Shown one piece after another: positions 48,989 to 57,560 of a stretch of 64,000 nt of DNA (the stretch's first letter is position 1; every line of letters begins with the position of its first letter). This stretch comes from Hyphomicrobiales bacterium. GTDB taxonomy: Bacteria; Pseudomonadota; Alphaproteobacteria; Rhizobiales; Rhizobiaceae. Under the pieces are notes generated by a model. The model had not been told where the DNA came from, did no database searches, and saw nothing but the letters and a program-made list of their open reading frames with translations. Both the position numbers and the translations under genes were made by a program. The DNA lies in assembly GCA_900468805.1 (NCBI GenBank), contig UEIF01000035.1, positions 106,123 through 170,122 on the forward strand, in the 5' to 3' direction.

Positions 48989-49891
48989 CTAAAGCCTGAC
49001 GTGTTTGGCAAGGAAATCAAGCAGGGCGCGCACGCGGGCCGGCAGTGGTCCGCCCTGGCCGATATAGACGGCATAGAACTCTTCGACATCACCGGGGCTG
49101 AGCTCTTCCAGTACGGCAACGAGCCGGCCTGCGGCGATATCGGCGCGGACGGTGAATTCGGTCATGCGGGCAAGGCCGGCGCCAGAGAGCGCCAGGTAAC
49201 GCATGGCCTCACCATCGCCGACCTGCAGGCCCGGTGTCAGGGGAATGGTGATCGTCCCGCCATTGTCTATGAGCGGCCAGCCTTCCAGCGCCCGGGCATA
49301 GGAAAAGCCGATGCGGCGATGATTATACAGTTCGGCGGCTGAGCGTGGTTCACCGTGTCGCTGCAGATAATCGGGTGAGGCAACGATGATCTTTCCGGCG
49401 GCCCCGAGCTTGCGGGCGATCAGGCTCGATGTCTTCAGCGGGCCGGCGCGGATTGCGACATCGGCGCGCTCTTCCAGCAGGTCGACGATCTTGTCGGTGT
49501 GGGTGATATCGAGTGTGACGTCCGGATGCTCGGCCATGAAGTCCGGTATCAGCGGCGCCAGCACATGATTGCCGAAGGAGCCGCTGGTGTTGATACTGAT
49601 GCGGCCCGCCGCCTGCTCCCCGGCAGAGGCGAAACGCTCGGCCTCCGATATGTTAGCGAGAATTGCGACGCTGCGCTCATAGAAGGCGCAGCCTTCCGGC
49701 GTGAGCTGCAGCTTGCGCGTCGAGCGGTTGACGAGGCGGGTGCCGAGCCGGGTCTCCAGCCGTGCGACCAGCTTGCTGACGGCTGACGGCGTCATGCGCC
49801 GCATCTGCGCGGCAGCGGAGAAGCCGCCGCGTTCGACGACGCTGACGAAGACTTCCATTTCGCCGGATCGATTGATGTCCTGACGGCTCAT
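48989..49891 (-). CDS. LysR family transcriptional regulator
   Basis: This LysR-type regulator has 300 residues. The N-terminal winged helix is EMEVFVSVVERGGFSAAAQM followed by TPSAVSKLVARLETRLGTRL. The effector domain starts at GRISINTSGSFGNHVLAPLI and contains DVTLDITHTDKIVDLLEERA. It resembles regulators that control neighbouring oxidoreductases. It is divergent from the aldo/keto reductase gene across 97 bases that contain a GATGATAT/ATATCATC inverted repeat, so the reductase is the likely target. The AbrB-type gene downstream may share its transcript. Confidence 0.92.
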   Translation of the reverse strand: MSRQDINRSGEMEVFVSVVERGGFSAAAQMRRMTPSAVSKLVARLETRLGTRLVNRSTRKLQLTPEGCAFYERSVAILANISEAERFASAGEQAAGRISINTSGSFGNHVLAPLIPDFMAEHPDVTLDITHTDKIVDLLEERADVAIRAGPLKTSSLIARKLGAAGKIIVASPDYLQRHGEPRSAAELYNHRRIGFSYARALEGWPLIDNGGTITIPLTPGLQVGDGEAMRYLALSGAGLARMTEFTVRADIAAGRLVAVLEELSPGDVEEFYAVYIGQGGPLPARVRALLDFLAKHVRL

Positions 49892-49911
49892 GATGATGAA
49901 TTCAAATCACA

Positions 49912-49942
49912 GATGATATGCTCACAGGCAATCTATATCATC
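49912..49942. promoter_or_regulatory. candidate LysR-type operator
   Basis: GATGATAT (49912-49919) and ATATCATC (49935-49942) are perfect 8-bp arms with a 15-base centre, lying between the divergent LysR and aldo/keto reductase starts. The size and place fit a LysR recognition site; which regulator binds is inference. Confidence 0.5.
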
Positions 49943-49988
49943 GTAATAGTCGGGTCTATCTCTACCTGAGAGAATAGGAGATCGGATC

Positions 49989-51041
49989 ATGGAATACAGA
50001 AATCTCGGCGCATCGGGCCTGAAGGTGCCGGTGCTGAGCTTCGGGGCCGGAACCTTCGGCGGCAGCGGCCCGCTCTTCGGCGCCTGGGGCACGACGGATG
50101 CACAGGAGGCACGGCGGATGGTGGATATCTGCCTGGAGGCCGGCGTGAGGCTTTTCGATACGGCGGATGTCTATTCCGCCGGTGCTTCGGAGGAGGTGCT
50201 GGGGCAGGCAGTTTCTGGCCGGCGCGATGCTGTGTTGATCTCCACCAAGACGGCGCTGCCAATGGGCGAGGGGCCAAATGACTGGGGCAGCTCGCGGGCG
50301 CGGTTGATCCGCGCGACCGAGGATGCGCTGCGCCGGCTGGGCACCGACTACATCGACCTCTTGCAGCTTCACGCCTTCGATGCGTCGACACCGGTGGAGG
50401 AGGTGCTTTCGACGCTCGACGGGCTCGTAGCTGCCGGCAAGGTGCGTTATATCGGCGTTTCCAATTTCTCCGGCTGGCAGCTGATGAAATCGCTCGGCAT
50501 TTCCGAGAAATATGGCTACCCGCCTTATGTTGCCCATCAGGTCTATTATTCGCTGGCCGGCCGGGATTACGAATGGGAGCTGATGCCGCTTGCCGCAGAC
50601 CAGCAGGTAGGCGCGCTGGTCTGGAGCCCGCTCGCCTGGGGCCGGCTGACCGGCAAGATCCGTCGTGGTGCGCCGCTGCCCGAGGGAAGCCGCCTACATC
50701 AGACCGCCGACTACGGTCCACCTGTCGATGACGAAAAGCTCTTCGATATCGTCGATGTGCTGGACGAGATCTCGGCCGAGACCGGCAAGACGGTGCCGCA
50801 GATCGCCATCAACTGGCTGATCGGCCGGCCAACGGTTTCAAGCGTCATCATCGGCGCGCGAAACGAGGAGCAGCTGCGGCAAAATCTCGGTGCCGTCGGC
50901 TGGAGCCTGACGCGGGAGCAGAGCGAGCGGCTGGACACAGTCAGTGCCGTGACGCCGCCTTATCCCTACTTCCCCTATTATCGGCAGGAGGGCTTTGCGC
51001 GGCTCAATCCACCCGCTGTCCCTGCAACAAAGATGGGATGA
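49989..51041 (+). CDS. aldo/keto reductase
   Basis: This NADPH-dependent oxidoreductase with a TIM barrel has 350 residues. The opening MEYRNLGASGLKVPVLSFG is typical of the YajO/YdjG-like subgroup. Catalytic residues are visible: Asp in LFDTADVYSAGASEEVLGQA, Tyr in the same stretch, Lys in LISTKTALPM and His in YIDLLQLHAFD. The NADPH-binding end is VIIGARNEEQLRQNLGAVGW. The ATG at 49989 has AGGAG ahead. It is divergent from the LysR gene, and the D-lactate-dehydrogenase-type gene follows 101 bases later. Confidence 0.92.
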   Translation: MEYRNLGASGLKVPVLSFGAGTFGGSGPLFGAWGTTDAQEARRMVDICLEAGVRLFDTADVYSAGASEEVLGQAVSGRRDAVLISTKTALPMGEGPNDWGSSRARLIRATEDALRRLGTDYIDLLQLHAFDASTPVEEVLSTLDGLVAAGKVRYIGVSNFSGWQLMKSLGISEKYGYPPYVAHQVYYSLAGRDYEWELMPLAADQQVGALVWSPLAWGRLTGKIRRGAPLPEGSRLHQTADYGPPVDDEKLFDIVDVLDEISAETGKTVPQIAINWLIGRPTVSSVIIGARNEEQLRQNLGAVGWSLTREQSERLDTVSAVTPPYPYFPYYRQEGFARLNPPAVPATKMG

Positions 51042-51090
51042 AATCTTCCCGGCATCCCGGCTGGACAGCCGCTTTGACTTGCCTCATACC

Positions 51091-51119
51091 CAGCCTGCTA
51101 CAGATACTGTAGCAGGCTG
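51091..51119. promoter_or_regulatory. perfect 13-bp-arm palindrome upstream of the FAD-linked oxidase
   Basis: CAGCCTGCTACAG (51091-51103) and CTGTAGCAGGCTG (51107-51119) are perfect arms around ATA. No T-tract follows, so it is less likely a terminator of the aldo/keto reductase gene than an operator, although as RNA it would form a strong hairpin. It ends 23 bases before the start codon at 51143. Confidence 0.6.
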
Positions 51120-51142
51120 TGGAATGCAGGGAGATCAAGGGC

Positions 51143-52555
51143 ATGGCACTGCGCGACGCGAAGGCTGGGGTGCGAAACGAAGCGGGGATCGAAGCCGTCA
51201 CGGGCATTCTGAAACAGCGCTTCGGGGAGCGCTTCCAGACCGGCCAGGCTTTTCGCGCCCAGCATGCACACACGACCACCTATATCCCTGCCCAACTGCC
51301 CGATGGCGTGCTCTTTGCCGAGACGGCTGACGACGTCAAGACCGCTGTGCGAGCCTGCGCCGACCATAAGGTGCCTGTTATAGGCTTCGGCACCGGCTCC
51401 TCGCTCGAGGGCCAGGTCAATGCCCCGGATGGCGGCATTTCCATCGATTTCAGCCGCATGAACCGGGTGATCGAGGTCAATCCTGAGGATCTCGACTGCA
51501 CGGTCGAGCCCGGCATCACCCGCGAGGCGCTCAACATCCATCTGCGCGATACCGGCCTGTTCTTCCCGATCGATCCCGGCGCCAACGCCTCGATCGGCGG
51601 CATGACTTCGACGCGGGCCTCCGGCACCAATGCTGTGCGCTACGGAACGATGAAGGACAATGTGCTTTCAGTGACGGCAATCACTGCGACGGGGGAGGAA
51701 ATCCGCACCGCGCGCCGCGCTCGCAAGTCGTCGGCCGGTTACGACATGACGCGGCTTTTCGTCGGCGCGGAAGGCACGCTCGGCATCCTCACTTCGGTGA
51801 CGCTGCGGCTGCATGGCATTCCGCAGAAGATTGCCGGCGGCGTCTGCGCCTTTCCGAGCGTGAAGGCGGCCTGCGACGCCGTCATCATGACGATCCAGAT
51901 GGGCATTCCGGTGGCCCGCATCGAGCTCGTCGATGCGCTGCAGATGCGTGCCAGCATCGCCTATGCCGGCCTTCCCTATGAGGAGAGCCCGGCGCTCTTC
52001 CTCGAATTCCACGGCACGGATGAGACGGTGGCGCTGCAATCGGCGGCTTTTGCCGAGATCGCGGCCGAATGCGGCGGCGGCGAATTCAAGTGGACGGCGA
52101 GCCCCGAGGAGCGGACGAAACTCTGGAAGGCGCGCCATGACGCCTACTGGTCCGTGCGCGCGCTCGCACCCGGACTTGCCGTACTTTCGACCGATGTCTG
52201 TGTTCCGATATCGCGGCTTGCGGATTGCGTTGCCGAGACGCAGGCCGATATCGAGGCAAATGGTTTGCTGGCGCCGATCGTCGGCCATGCGGGCGACGGG
52301 AACTTCCATGTGCAGCTATTGTTCGACGACAAGAGTGCCGCGGGGATCGCGACAGCCGAGGAATTCGTGGCCCGGCTGAATGCGCGGGCGCTCGCAATGG
52401 ATGGCACATGCACCGGTGAACACGGGATCGGGCAGGGGAAAATGGCGTTTCTGGAGCAGGAGCTCGGCGGTACGGTAGATTTGATGCGCCAGATCAAACG
52501 GGCGCTCGATCCTGACAATATCCTCAATCCCGGCAAGATTTTTCATCTGGGCTGA
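51143..52555 (+). CDS. FAD-linked oxidase, D-lactate dehydrogenase (cytochrome) type
   Basis: This flavoprotein of the VAO/PCMH family oxidises a 2-hydroxy acid such as D-lactate or glycolate and passes electrons to a respiratory carrier. It has 470 residues. The FAD-binding part is seen in VPVIGFGTGSSLEGQVNAPD, DPGANASIGGMTSTRASGTN and VGAEGTLGILTSVTLRLHG. The C-terminal cap holds APIVGHAGDGNFHVQLLF (metal/substrate His), TGEHGIGQGKMAFLEQELG and ALDPDNILNPGKIF. The ATG at 51143 has AAGGG ahead. The exact substrate cannot be proven from sequence. Confidence 0.92.
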   Translation: MALRDAKAGVRNEAGIEAVTGILKQRFGERFQTGQAFRAQHAHTTTYIPAQLPDGVLFAETADDVKTAVRACADHKVPVIGFGTGSSLEGQVNAPDGGISIDFSRMNRVIEVNPEDLDCTVEPGITREALNIHLRDTGLFFPIDPGANASIGGMTSTRASGTNAVRYGTMKDNVLSVTAITATGEEIRTARRARKSSAGYDMTRLFVGAEGTLGILTSVTLRLHGIPQKIAGGVCAFPSVKAACDAVIMTIQMGIPVARIELVDALQMRASIAYAGLPYEESPALFLEFHGTDETVALQSAAFAEIAAECGGGEFKWTASPEERTKLWKARHDAYWSVRALAPGLAVLSTDVCVPISRLADCVAETQADIEANGLLAPIVGHAGDGNFHVQLLFDDKSAAGIATAEEFVARLNARALAMDGTCTGEHGIGQGKMAFLEQELGGTVDLMRQIKRALDPDNILNPGKIFHLG

Positions 52556-52644
52556 AAATGGAATAATCTCATGATCTTGGCCCTTGCTCCCGGCATGAAT
52601 AGCGCTAGTGTCGGCAACAGAATCCCGAATGGAGAATCCCTGAC

Positions 52645-55600
52645 TTGGTAGGCCGCTTCCTCGTCTTTCTAGGAGGAGTGATCGTCGTAGTGCTCTTCGT
52701 GGCACTGCTGGCGCCGTTGTTCATCGACTGGACAGACTTTCGCAAGAATTTCGAGGATCAGGCAAGCCGCATCATCGGCAAGAAGGTGACGGTGCATGGC
52801 ACGGTCGACGCACGGCTTCTGCCGTTTCCGTCCGTGACGCTGCACGATGTGCGCGTCGGCCAGGAGGACGACGGCACGCCTGTGGTGCAGGTCGAGCAGT
52901 TTTCCATGGATGCCGAGCTTGCGCCGTTCCTGTCGGGCGAAGCGCTGATCTTCGACATGCGCGTCGTCAACCCCAAGGTGCGGCTGCGGCTTCTGAAGGA
53001 TGGTGCGCTGGACTGGACGCGCGGCAGCCGGCCGGAAATTCCGGCCAAGACCGTGGTTCTGGAAAATGTGCATGTCAGCGGTGGCGAGATCGAATTCGTC
53101 GACGACCAGTCCGGCCGTTCGCGGAACGTGACCGGGCTCAATGCCGAGATGTCGGCCAAGTCGCTCGCAGGTCCGTGGCACATCGAGGGCGACGGCGCGC
53201 TCGACGGCGAGCATGGCAGCTTTTCGATCTCCAGCAATCAGCCGGACGAGAGTGGCGTGTTGCGCATGCGCACCCGGCTTGCACCCGACAAACATCCGGT
53301 CACCGTCGATCTCGATGGTGAGCTGAAGCTCGTCGACAGCCGTCCGAACTATCAGGGCACGCTCTCTGCGGCGATCGAAAACCGCGAAGGCAAGGCCGAA
53401 AAGGGGGAGCCGCCGCCGCCGCGCCTCAAGGGCCGTTTCGAGCTCACCAACGACCGCATCCGCATTCCCGAATACCGCATGGAAGTCGGCTCGACGGACG
53501 ACCCCTATGTGATCTCCGGCGAGGCGACGCTCGATACCGGCACCGCGCCGGAATTCCTGCTGACCGCCGATGGTCAGCAGATCGACGTGAACCGGATCGG
53601 CAATCAGGGCGCTGCCGGCAAGACCAACCGCGACCCGGCGGTTTCGGCACGTCAGAGGCTGAATTCGCTGATCGAGATCATCGCCCAGGTGCCGATCCCG
53701 CAGGTGCCGGGCAAGGCGACCGTGCGCCTGCCTGCAATCGTTGCCGGCGATACGACGATCCGCGATGTGGCGCTGGAACTGGAACCCGCCGGCAATGGCT
53801 GGATGATCGGCAATGCCGTCGGCACGCTGCCCGGCCGCACGCAGGTGGAAGGCAAGGGCAAGCTGACGCTCACGGGCGATCCGTCCTTCAACGGCCAGAT
53901 GGTGGTTGCCTCCAACCAGCCGACCGGGCTTGCCTCCTGGCTGGCGGGGTCGGTCGATCCGGCCATCCGCCAGCTGCGGCGGGCGGGCTTTTCAGCCAAT
54001 GTCAGCCTGACACATGATCTGCAGCGCTTCGAAAACCTGGAGATCGCGATCGGTGCTGCGACGCTGAAGGGGCGGCTGGAGCGGCAGGCGACCAACGGCC
54101 AGACGCCGTCTTTATCCGTCGCACTGAACGGCGATACGCTCGATCTCGATGCGCTGCGGGCGCTAACCGGCCTCTTTACCGGCCAGGACGCCGGCGACAA
54201 CGTGCTCGACCACAAGATTGCCGCACAGCTCAAGGCCGACAAATTCACGGCTTTCGGTGTGCAGGCCGACAATGTTGAGACCACCTTTACGCTCGCCGAC
54301 GGAGCTCTTTCCGTCGACCGGATGTCGATCAAGAACCTTGCGGGTGCCGAGCTGACGGCGACCGGCAAAGCGGAGGGGTCGCTGCTCGACTACAAGGGCA
54401 CCGGCGAGATCACCTTCAAGTCCGCAGATCCCGGCTCCTTCTTTGCCATGCTGCGTGAGCATCTGCCGCATCACCCGGTCATGGACCGGCTGGTGCGTAA
54501 TGCCGCCTGGTACGGCAATACTGCTCTTCGCGGCGCGCTGACGCTCGGGGGCGATGACGGCAATGCGCTGTCGGTCACGCTGGCAGGTGTTTCGAACGGC
54601 AGCCGCGTCAATCTCGACTACCGCATGTCAGACCTTCTGGCGCTGACCGGCAACGGCACGACGACGCTGGAGGCGACGCTCGACAATGCCGTTCCGTCGA
54701 TCCTCTTCGGCCAGGCGGGTCTCGATCCGCTGCCGATCGATGCAGGCGCCAACGGCCGCATGACGCTGAAGGTAACGGCGGCGGGCAACGATCCTGCCGA
54801 TGCCGCGCTGACCTTCGCGACAGACCGGACGTCGTTTACGGCAAACGGCAAGGTCGATGTGCGGCCCGACACCTTCATGAACGGCAATCTCGCCGTGTCG
54901 CTCGAAAGTGCCGATCTCGATCCGTACCTGGTCATGAACGGCATAGCGCTGCCGCAGCTCGGCGCCGGGCTGCCCTTTGGTCTACAGACCAACGCAGCCA
55001 TCGATCCCGATAAGGTGGTGTTCTCGGATCTCAAGGGCCATGCGGCCGACAATGAATTCTCCGGCGCGCTGACCTTCGACCGCAAGGCGGCGAAGACGAC
55101 GGCAAGCGGCGCACTTGCGCTTTCCAAGGCTGATCTCGGCTGGCTCGGCGAGGCGGTATTCGGGCAGATCAACGACCCGGCCAACGGCCAGTTGACGACG
55201 GCAGCCCTCGGCCAGCCGCTCTTCCGCGATCTCGACGTCAATCTGAAGCTCTCCGCCAAGCAGTTCTGGCCGGGGCTCTTCGATACGGCTGTCAATGATT
55301 TCACCTCCGATGTCGCCTACAAGGGCGACGAGGTGCAACTCAATAACATGGCGGGCATCTGGGATGGCGGCACGCTTTCGGGCAATATGCTCTTTACCAA
55401 TGCCAACGGCACGGGCTTCCTGCAGTCGCGGCTGGTGCTTGCCGATTCCGATCTTGGCGGCGTCGTCTGGCCGCGCGACGGCGCCCCTGTCGCCAACGGC
55501 AAGTTCGGCCTGTCGCTGGCGCTCGAAGCTTCGGGCAAGACGGTTTCGGACATTGCGAGTTCGCTGAACGGCTCGGGCGAAATCCGGCTTGGCGAGACCA

Positions 55601-56361
55601 GCGTTCGCGGGCTGAACCTGGCGATCCTGGCGCCGCTGCTGGCCGCTACCGATCCGATGCAGGACCAGATCAATGCCGGCAAGATACATCCGATCGTCGA
55701 AACGCTGCTGAACAACGGCGAGGCGAAGCTGCCGCCGCTCGGCATTCCCTTCAACGTGACTGACGGTACGCTGCGGGTCCAGAATGTCAGCGTCGCCAAC
55801 GACCTGGCGCATTTGACTGCCGATGCGCAGGTCGAGCTGCCGCAGGGGCGCATCAGCGCAACGCTCGGCATCGGTCTCAATCCTGGCGCCGAGGCGCTTT
55901 CGGGTGCGGAGCCCGGCATCCGGTTGAACTTCTCCGGCCTGCTGGCTTCTCCAGGCAAGACGATGGATGTGACCGACATCACGAGCTACCTTTCGCTGCG
56001 CGCTTTTGAGCGCGAGCGGCGGCGCGTCGAGCGGCTGCAGACCAATGTGCTGGAAAAGCAGCGGCTGCGGCGCGAGGTGGCGCTCTACCGGTTCAATGAC
56101 GCCCAGCGGGCTGCGGCTGCCGAGGTCGAGCGCCAGCGGAAGGCGGAAGAAGAGCGACTGCGGGCCCTTGCGCAGGAAGCCGCACAGCGCAAAGCGGTAG
56201 CCGAGGCGAAGGCGGCTGCCGAAGCGGAGGCACGCGCCAAGGCTGAGGCAGAAGCGAAGGCTAAAGCTGCTTCGGAGGCCGAGGCCGCGCGGCGGGCCGA
56301 ACAGCCCTTGTCGCCCGGGCAGCTTAATTTCGATCAGTTGCCGGGCGTTCAGGCGCAGTAA
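52645..56361 (+). CDS. AsmA family protein
   Basis: This very large protein of 1238 residues has an N-terminal membrane anchor (FLVFLGGVIVVVLFVALLAPLF) and then the AsmA start (IDWTDFRKNFEDQASRIIGK, VTVHGTVDARLLPFPSVTLH). Repeated beta-strand segments follow, up to an AsmA_2-like end (EIRLGETSVRGLNLAILAPL, LPQGRISATLGIGLNPGA). AsmA-type proteins act between inner and outer membranes, in lipid transport or outer-membrane assembly. The last 120 residues are a charged Ala/Glu/Lys/Arg coiled coil, longer than usual. The start is a TTG at 52645 with GGAG ahead. It is a single-gene unit. Confidence 0.9.
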   Translation: MVGRFLVFLGGVIVVVLFVALLAPLFIDWTDFRKNFEDQASRIIGKKVTVHGTVDARLLPFPSVTLHDVRVGQEDDGTPVVQVEQFSMDAELAPFLSGEALIFDMRVVNPKVRLRLLKDGALDWTRGSRPEIPAKTVVLENVHVSGGEIEFVDDQSGRSRNVTGLNAEMSAKSLAGPWHIEGDGALDGEHGSFSISSNQPDESGVLRMRTRLAPDKHPVTVDLDGELKLVDSRPNYQGTLSAAIENREGKAEKGEPPPPRLKGRFELTNDRIRIPEYRMEVGSTDDPYVISGEATLDTGTAPEFLLTADGQQIDVNRIGNQGAAGKTNRDPAVSARQRLNSLIEIIAQVPIPQVPGKATVRLPAIVAGDTTIRDVALELEPAGNGWMIGNAVGTLPGRTQVEGKGKLTLTGDPSFNGQMVVASNQPTGLASWLAGSVDPAIRQLRRAGFSANVSLTHDLQRFENLEIAIGAATLKGRLERQATNGQTPSLSVALNGDTLDLDALRALTGLFTGQDAGDNVLDHKIAAQLKADKFTAFGVQADNVETTFTLADGALSVDRMSIKNLAGAELTATGKAEGSLLDYKGTGEITFKSADPGSFFAMLREHLPHHPVMDRLVRNAAWYGNTALRGALTLGGDDGNALSVTLAGVSNGSRVNLDYRMSDLLALTGNGTTTLEATLDNAVPSILFGQAGLDPLPIDAGANGRMTLKVTAAGNDPADAALTFATDRTSFTANGKVDVRPDTFMNGNLAVSLESADLDPYLVMNGIALPQLGAGLPFGLQTNAAIDPDKVVFSDLKGHAADNEFSGALTFDRKAAKTTASGALALSKADLGWLGEAVFGQINDPANGQLTTAALGQPLFRDLDVNLKLSAKQFWPGLFDTAVNDFTSDVAYKGDEVQLNNMAGIWDGGTLSGNMLFTNANGTGFLQSRLVLADSDLGGVVWPRDGAPVANGKFGLSLALEASGKTVSDIASSLNGSGEIRLGETSVRGLNLAILAPLLAATDPMQDQINAGKIHPIVETLLNNGEAKLPPLGIPFNVTDGTLRVQNVSVANDLAHLTADAQVELPQGRISATLGIGLNPGAEALSGAEPGIRLNFSGLLASPGKTMDVTDITSYLSLRAFERERRRVERLQTNVLEKQRLRREVALYRFNDAQRAAAAEVERQRKAEEERLRALAQEAAQRKAVAEAKAAAEAEARAKAEAEAKAKAASEAEAARRAEQPLSPGQLNFDQLPGVQAQ

Positions 56362-56387
56362 GAGGGCTGGTCAGGCAGGCCGGCCTA

Positions 56388-56609
56388 TCAAGCGTTCGCC
56401 GCGGCATTTTTCAGCCAGCACAGAACGTGCAGACGCAGCGCCGAGGAGAGGTTGCTGTCAGGTGGGCGGCCATCATCGATTTCGGATATCAGCGCCGCGA
56501 GCGGCAGGGAGCGACTTGCGGCAATCGCCTTCAACTCGGTCCAGAATTCATCTTCCAGCGAGAAACTGGTGCGGTGCCCATGCAATGTCGCCGAGTGTTT
56601 GCGGATCAT
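56388..56609 (-). CDS. ribbon-helix-helix domain protein
   Basis: This small DNA-binding-type protein has 73 residues. The arrangement HRTSFSLEDEFWTELKAIAA followed by LPLAALISEID and LSSALRLHVL fits a ribbon-helix-helix fold (Ribbon-helix-helix 4, RHH_4), whose members in alphaproteobacteria often open MIRKHSATLHGHRTS. Its target genes are unknown. The ATG at 56609 is chosen because the conserved part begins there; an ATG at 56657 would add 16 residues and neither has a strong ribosome site. It lies downstream of the DUF4169 gene, which follows sspB. Confidence 0.82.
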   Translation of the reverse strand: MIRKHSATLHGHRTSFSLEDEFWTELKAIAASRSLPLAALISEIDDGRPPDSNLSSALRLHVLCWLKNAAANA

Positions 56610-56692
56610 CGGGCTGCTTCGTCTTCGTTGAGAAAGCGATTCAGGCAGGAATCGCATCTGTTTGATCGCTCGGGCTTTTCACCCACTGGCGA

Positions 56693-56881
56693 TCAGGTCT
56701 CGTCGTCTTCGATCCGGCCCTGATCGAGAGCCTTTTCGGCCTTCTCGTTGAGGGCGCGGGTCAATTGTTTTTCGGCCTTGGTACGGCCGTGGGAGATACG
56801 GTTCTGCTCCGCCTGCTTTTCCTTCTCGGAGCGAGCCTGCTGCTTGCGGAACTGGCGTAGGTTGACGATTTCGGCGCTCAT
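56693..56881 (-). CDS. DUF4169 family protein
   Basis: This very short, highly charged protein has 62 residues and unknown function. It opens MSAEIVNLRQFRKQQARSEK and is largely one helix rich in Glu, Lys, Arg and Gln (HGRTKAEKQLTRALNEKAEK), the DUF4169 pattern. The ATG at 56881 has GGAGG seven bases ahead. It follows sspB on the same strand with a terminator in between, and the RHH gene follows it. This order (sspB-DUF4169-RHH) is conserved in alphaproteobacteria as far as I know. Confidence 0.85.
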   Translation of the reverse strand: MSAEIVNLRQFRKQQARSEKEKQAEQNRISHGRTKAEKQLTRALNEKAEKALDQGRIEDDET

Positions 56882-56899
56882 GCAGTTGCCTCCATCACG

Positions 56900-56923
56900 A
56901 AAAAAGGGAGGCATTCGCCTCCC
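56900..56923 (-). terminator. rho-independent terminator of sspB
   Basis: On the minus strand the 7-bp stem (56917-56923 with 56906-56912) with a 4-base loop is followed by six T. It lies seven bases after the sspB stop and ahead of the DUF4169 ribosome site, so readthrough may limit expression of the two downstream genes. Confidence 0.75.
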
Positions 56924-56929
56924 TCTGCA

Positions 56930-57442
56930 TTACTGCTTCTTGCGGAAGGAATCGAGCGAGATAACGGAGCCCGGCTTCTTCTCTTCGCCGTCGGCGGTAG
57001 GCTTTTCGTCCGCACCCTCCGTCTTGATGGCATCGACGGGATAGGCAGTGATCTCGGCGGCCGGCAGTTCCTCGCCGTCGCTCAGCGGGACGTCGAACTC
57101 CAGCTCGAAATTGACCGAGGGGTCGTAGAAGCCTCTGATGGCATTGAAGGGGATGACGAGCTTTTCCGGCACGTCGGAGAAGGACAGGCCGATCTCGAAA
57201 TGGGATTCGGTGATCTTCAGTTCCCAGAACTGGTGCTGGATGACGATGGTCATCTGCTCAGGATATTTGGACTTCAGGTGCTGCGAAATGCGCACGCCGG
57301 GAGCGCCCGTGAGAAACGTGATGAAGAAGTGATGGTCGCCGGGCAGACGGCCCGTCGTTCCGACTTCGGTCAAGACCTTGCGGATGACACCGCGCAACGC
57401 GTCCTGTGCCAGAATGTCGTAGCGGATATGATCCTGCCCCAT
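56930..57442 (-). CDS. sspB: ClpXP adaptor protein SspB
   Basis: SspB binds the tmRNA-encoded degradation tag and delivers tagged proteins to the ClpXP protease. It has 170 residues, the alphaproteobacterial form. The substrate-binding fold is seen in ILAQDALRGVIRKVLTEVG, HHFFITFLTGAPGVRISQHL and EQMTIVIQHQFWELKI, then VPEKLVIPFNAIRGFYDPSV. A flexible linker leads to the short C-terminal ClpX-binding end (GSVISLDSFRKKQ). The ATG at 57442 has AGGAAAAG ahead. It is directly downstream of ssrA on the same strand, placing tag source and tag reader side by side. Confidence 0.94.
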   Translation of the reverse strand: MGQDHIRYDILAQDALRGVIRKVLTEVGTTGRLPGDHHFFITFLTGAPGVRISQHLKSKYPEQMTIVIQHQFWELKITESHFEIGLSFSDVPEKLVIPFNAIRGFYDPSVNFELEFDVPLSDGEELPAAEITAYPVDAIKTEGADEKPTADGEEKKPGSVISLDSFRKKQ

Positions 57443-57560
57443 GCTTTTCCTGTCTTTCGTCGGTTTAGAAGTCTTTTCACGAACTTATATGGCACGTCCG
57501 GGCGCTTTGGGAAAGGCGCAAGCCGATTCATGCGTTCATCAAGCATACATGATTTCGTCG

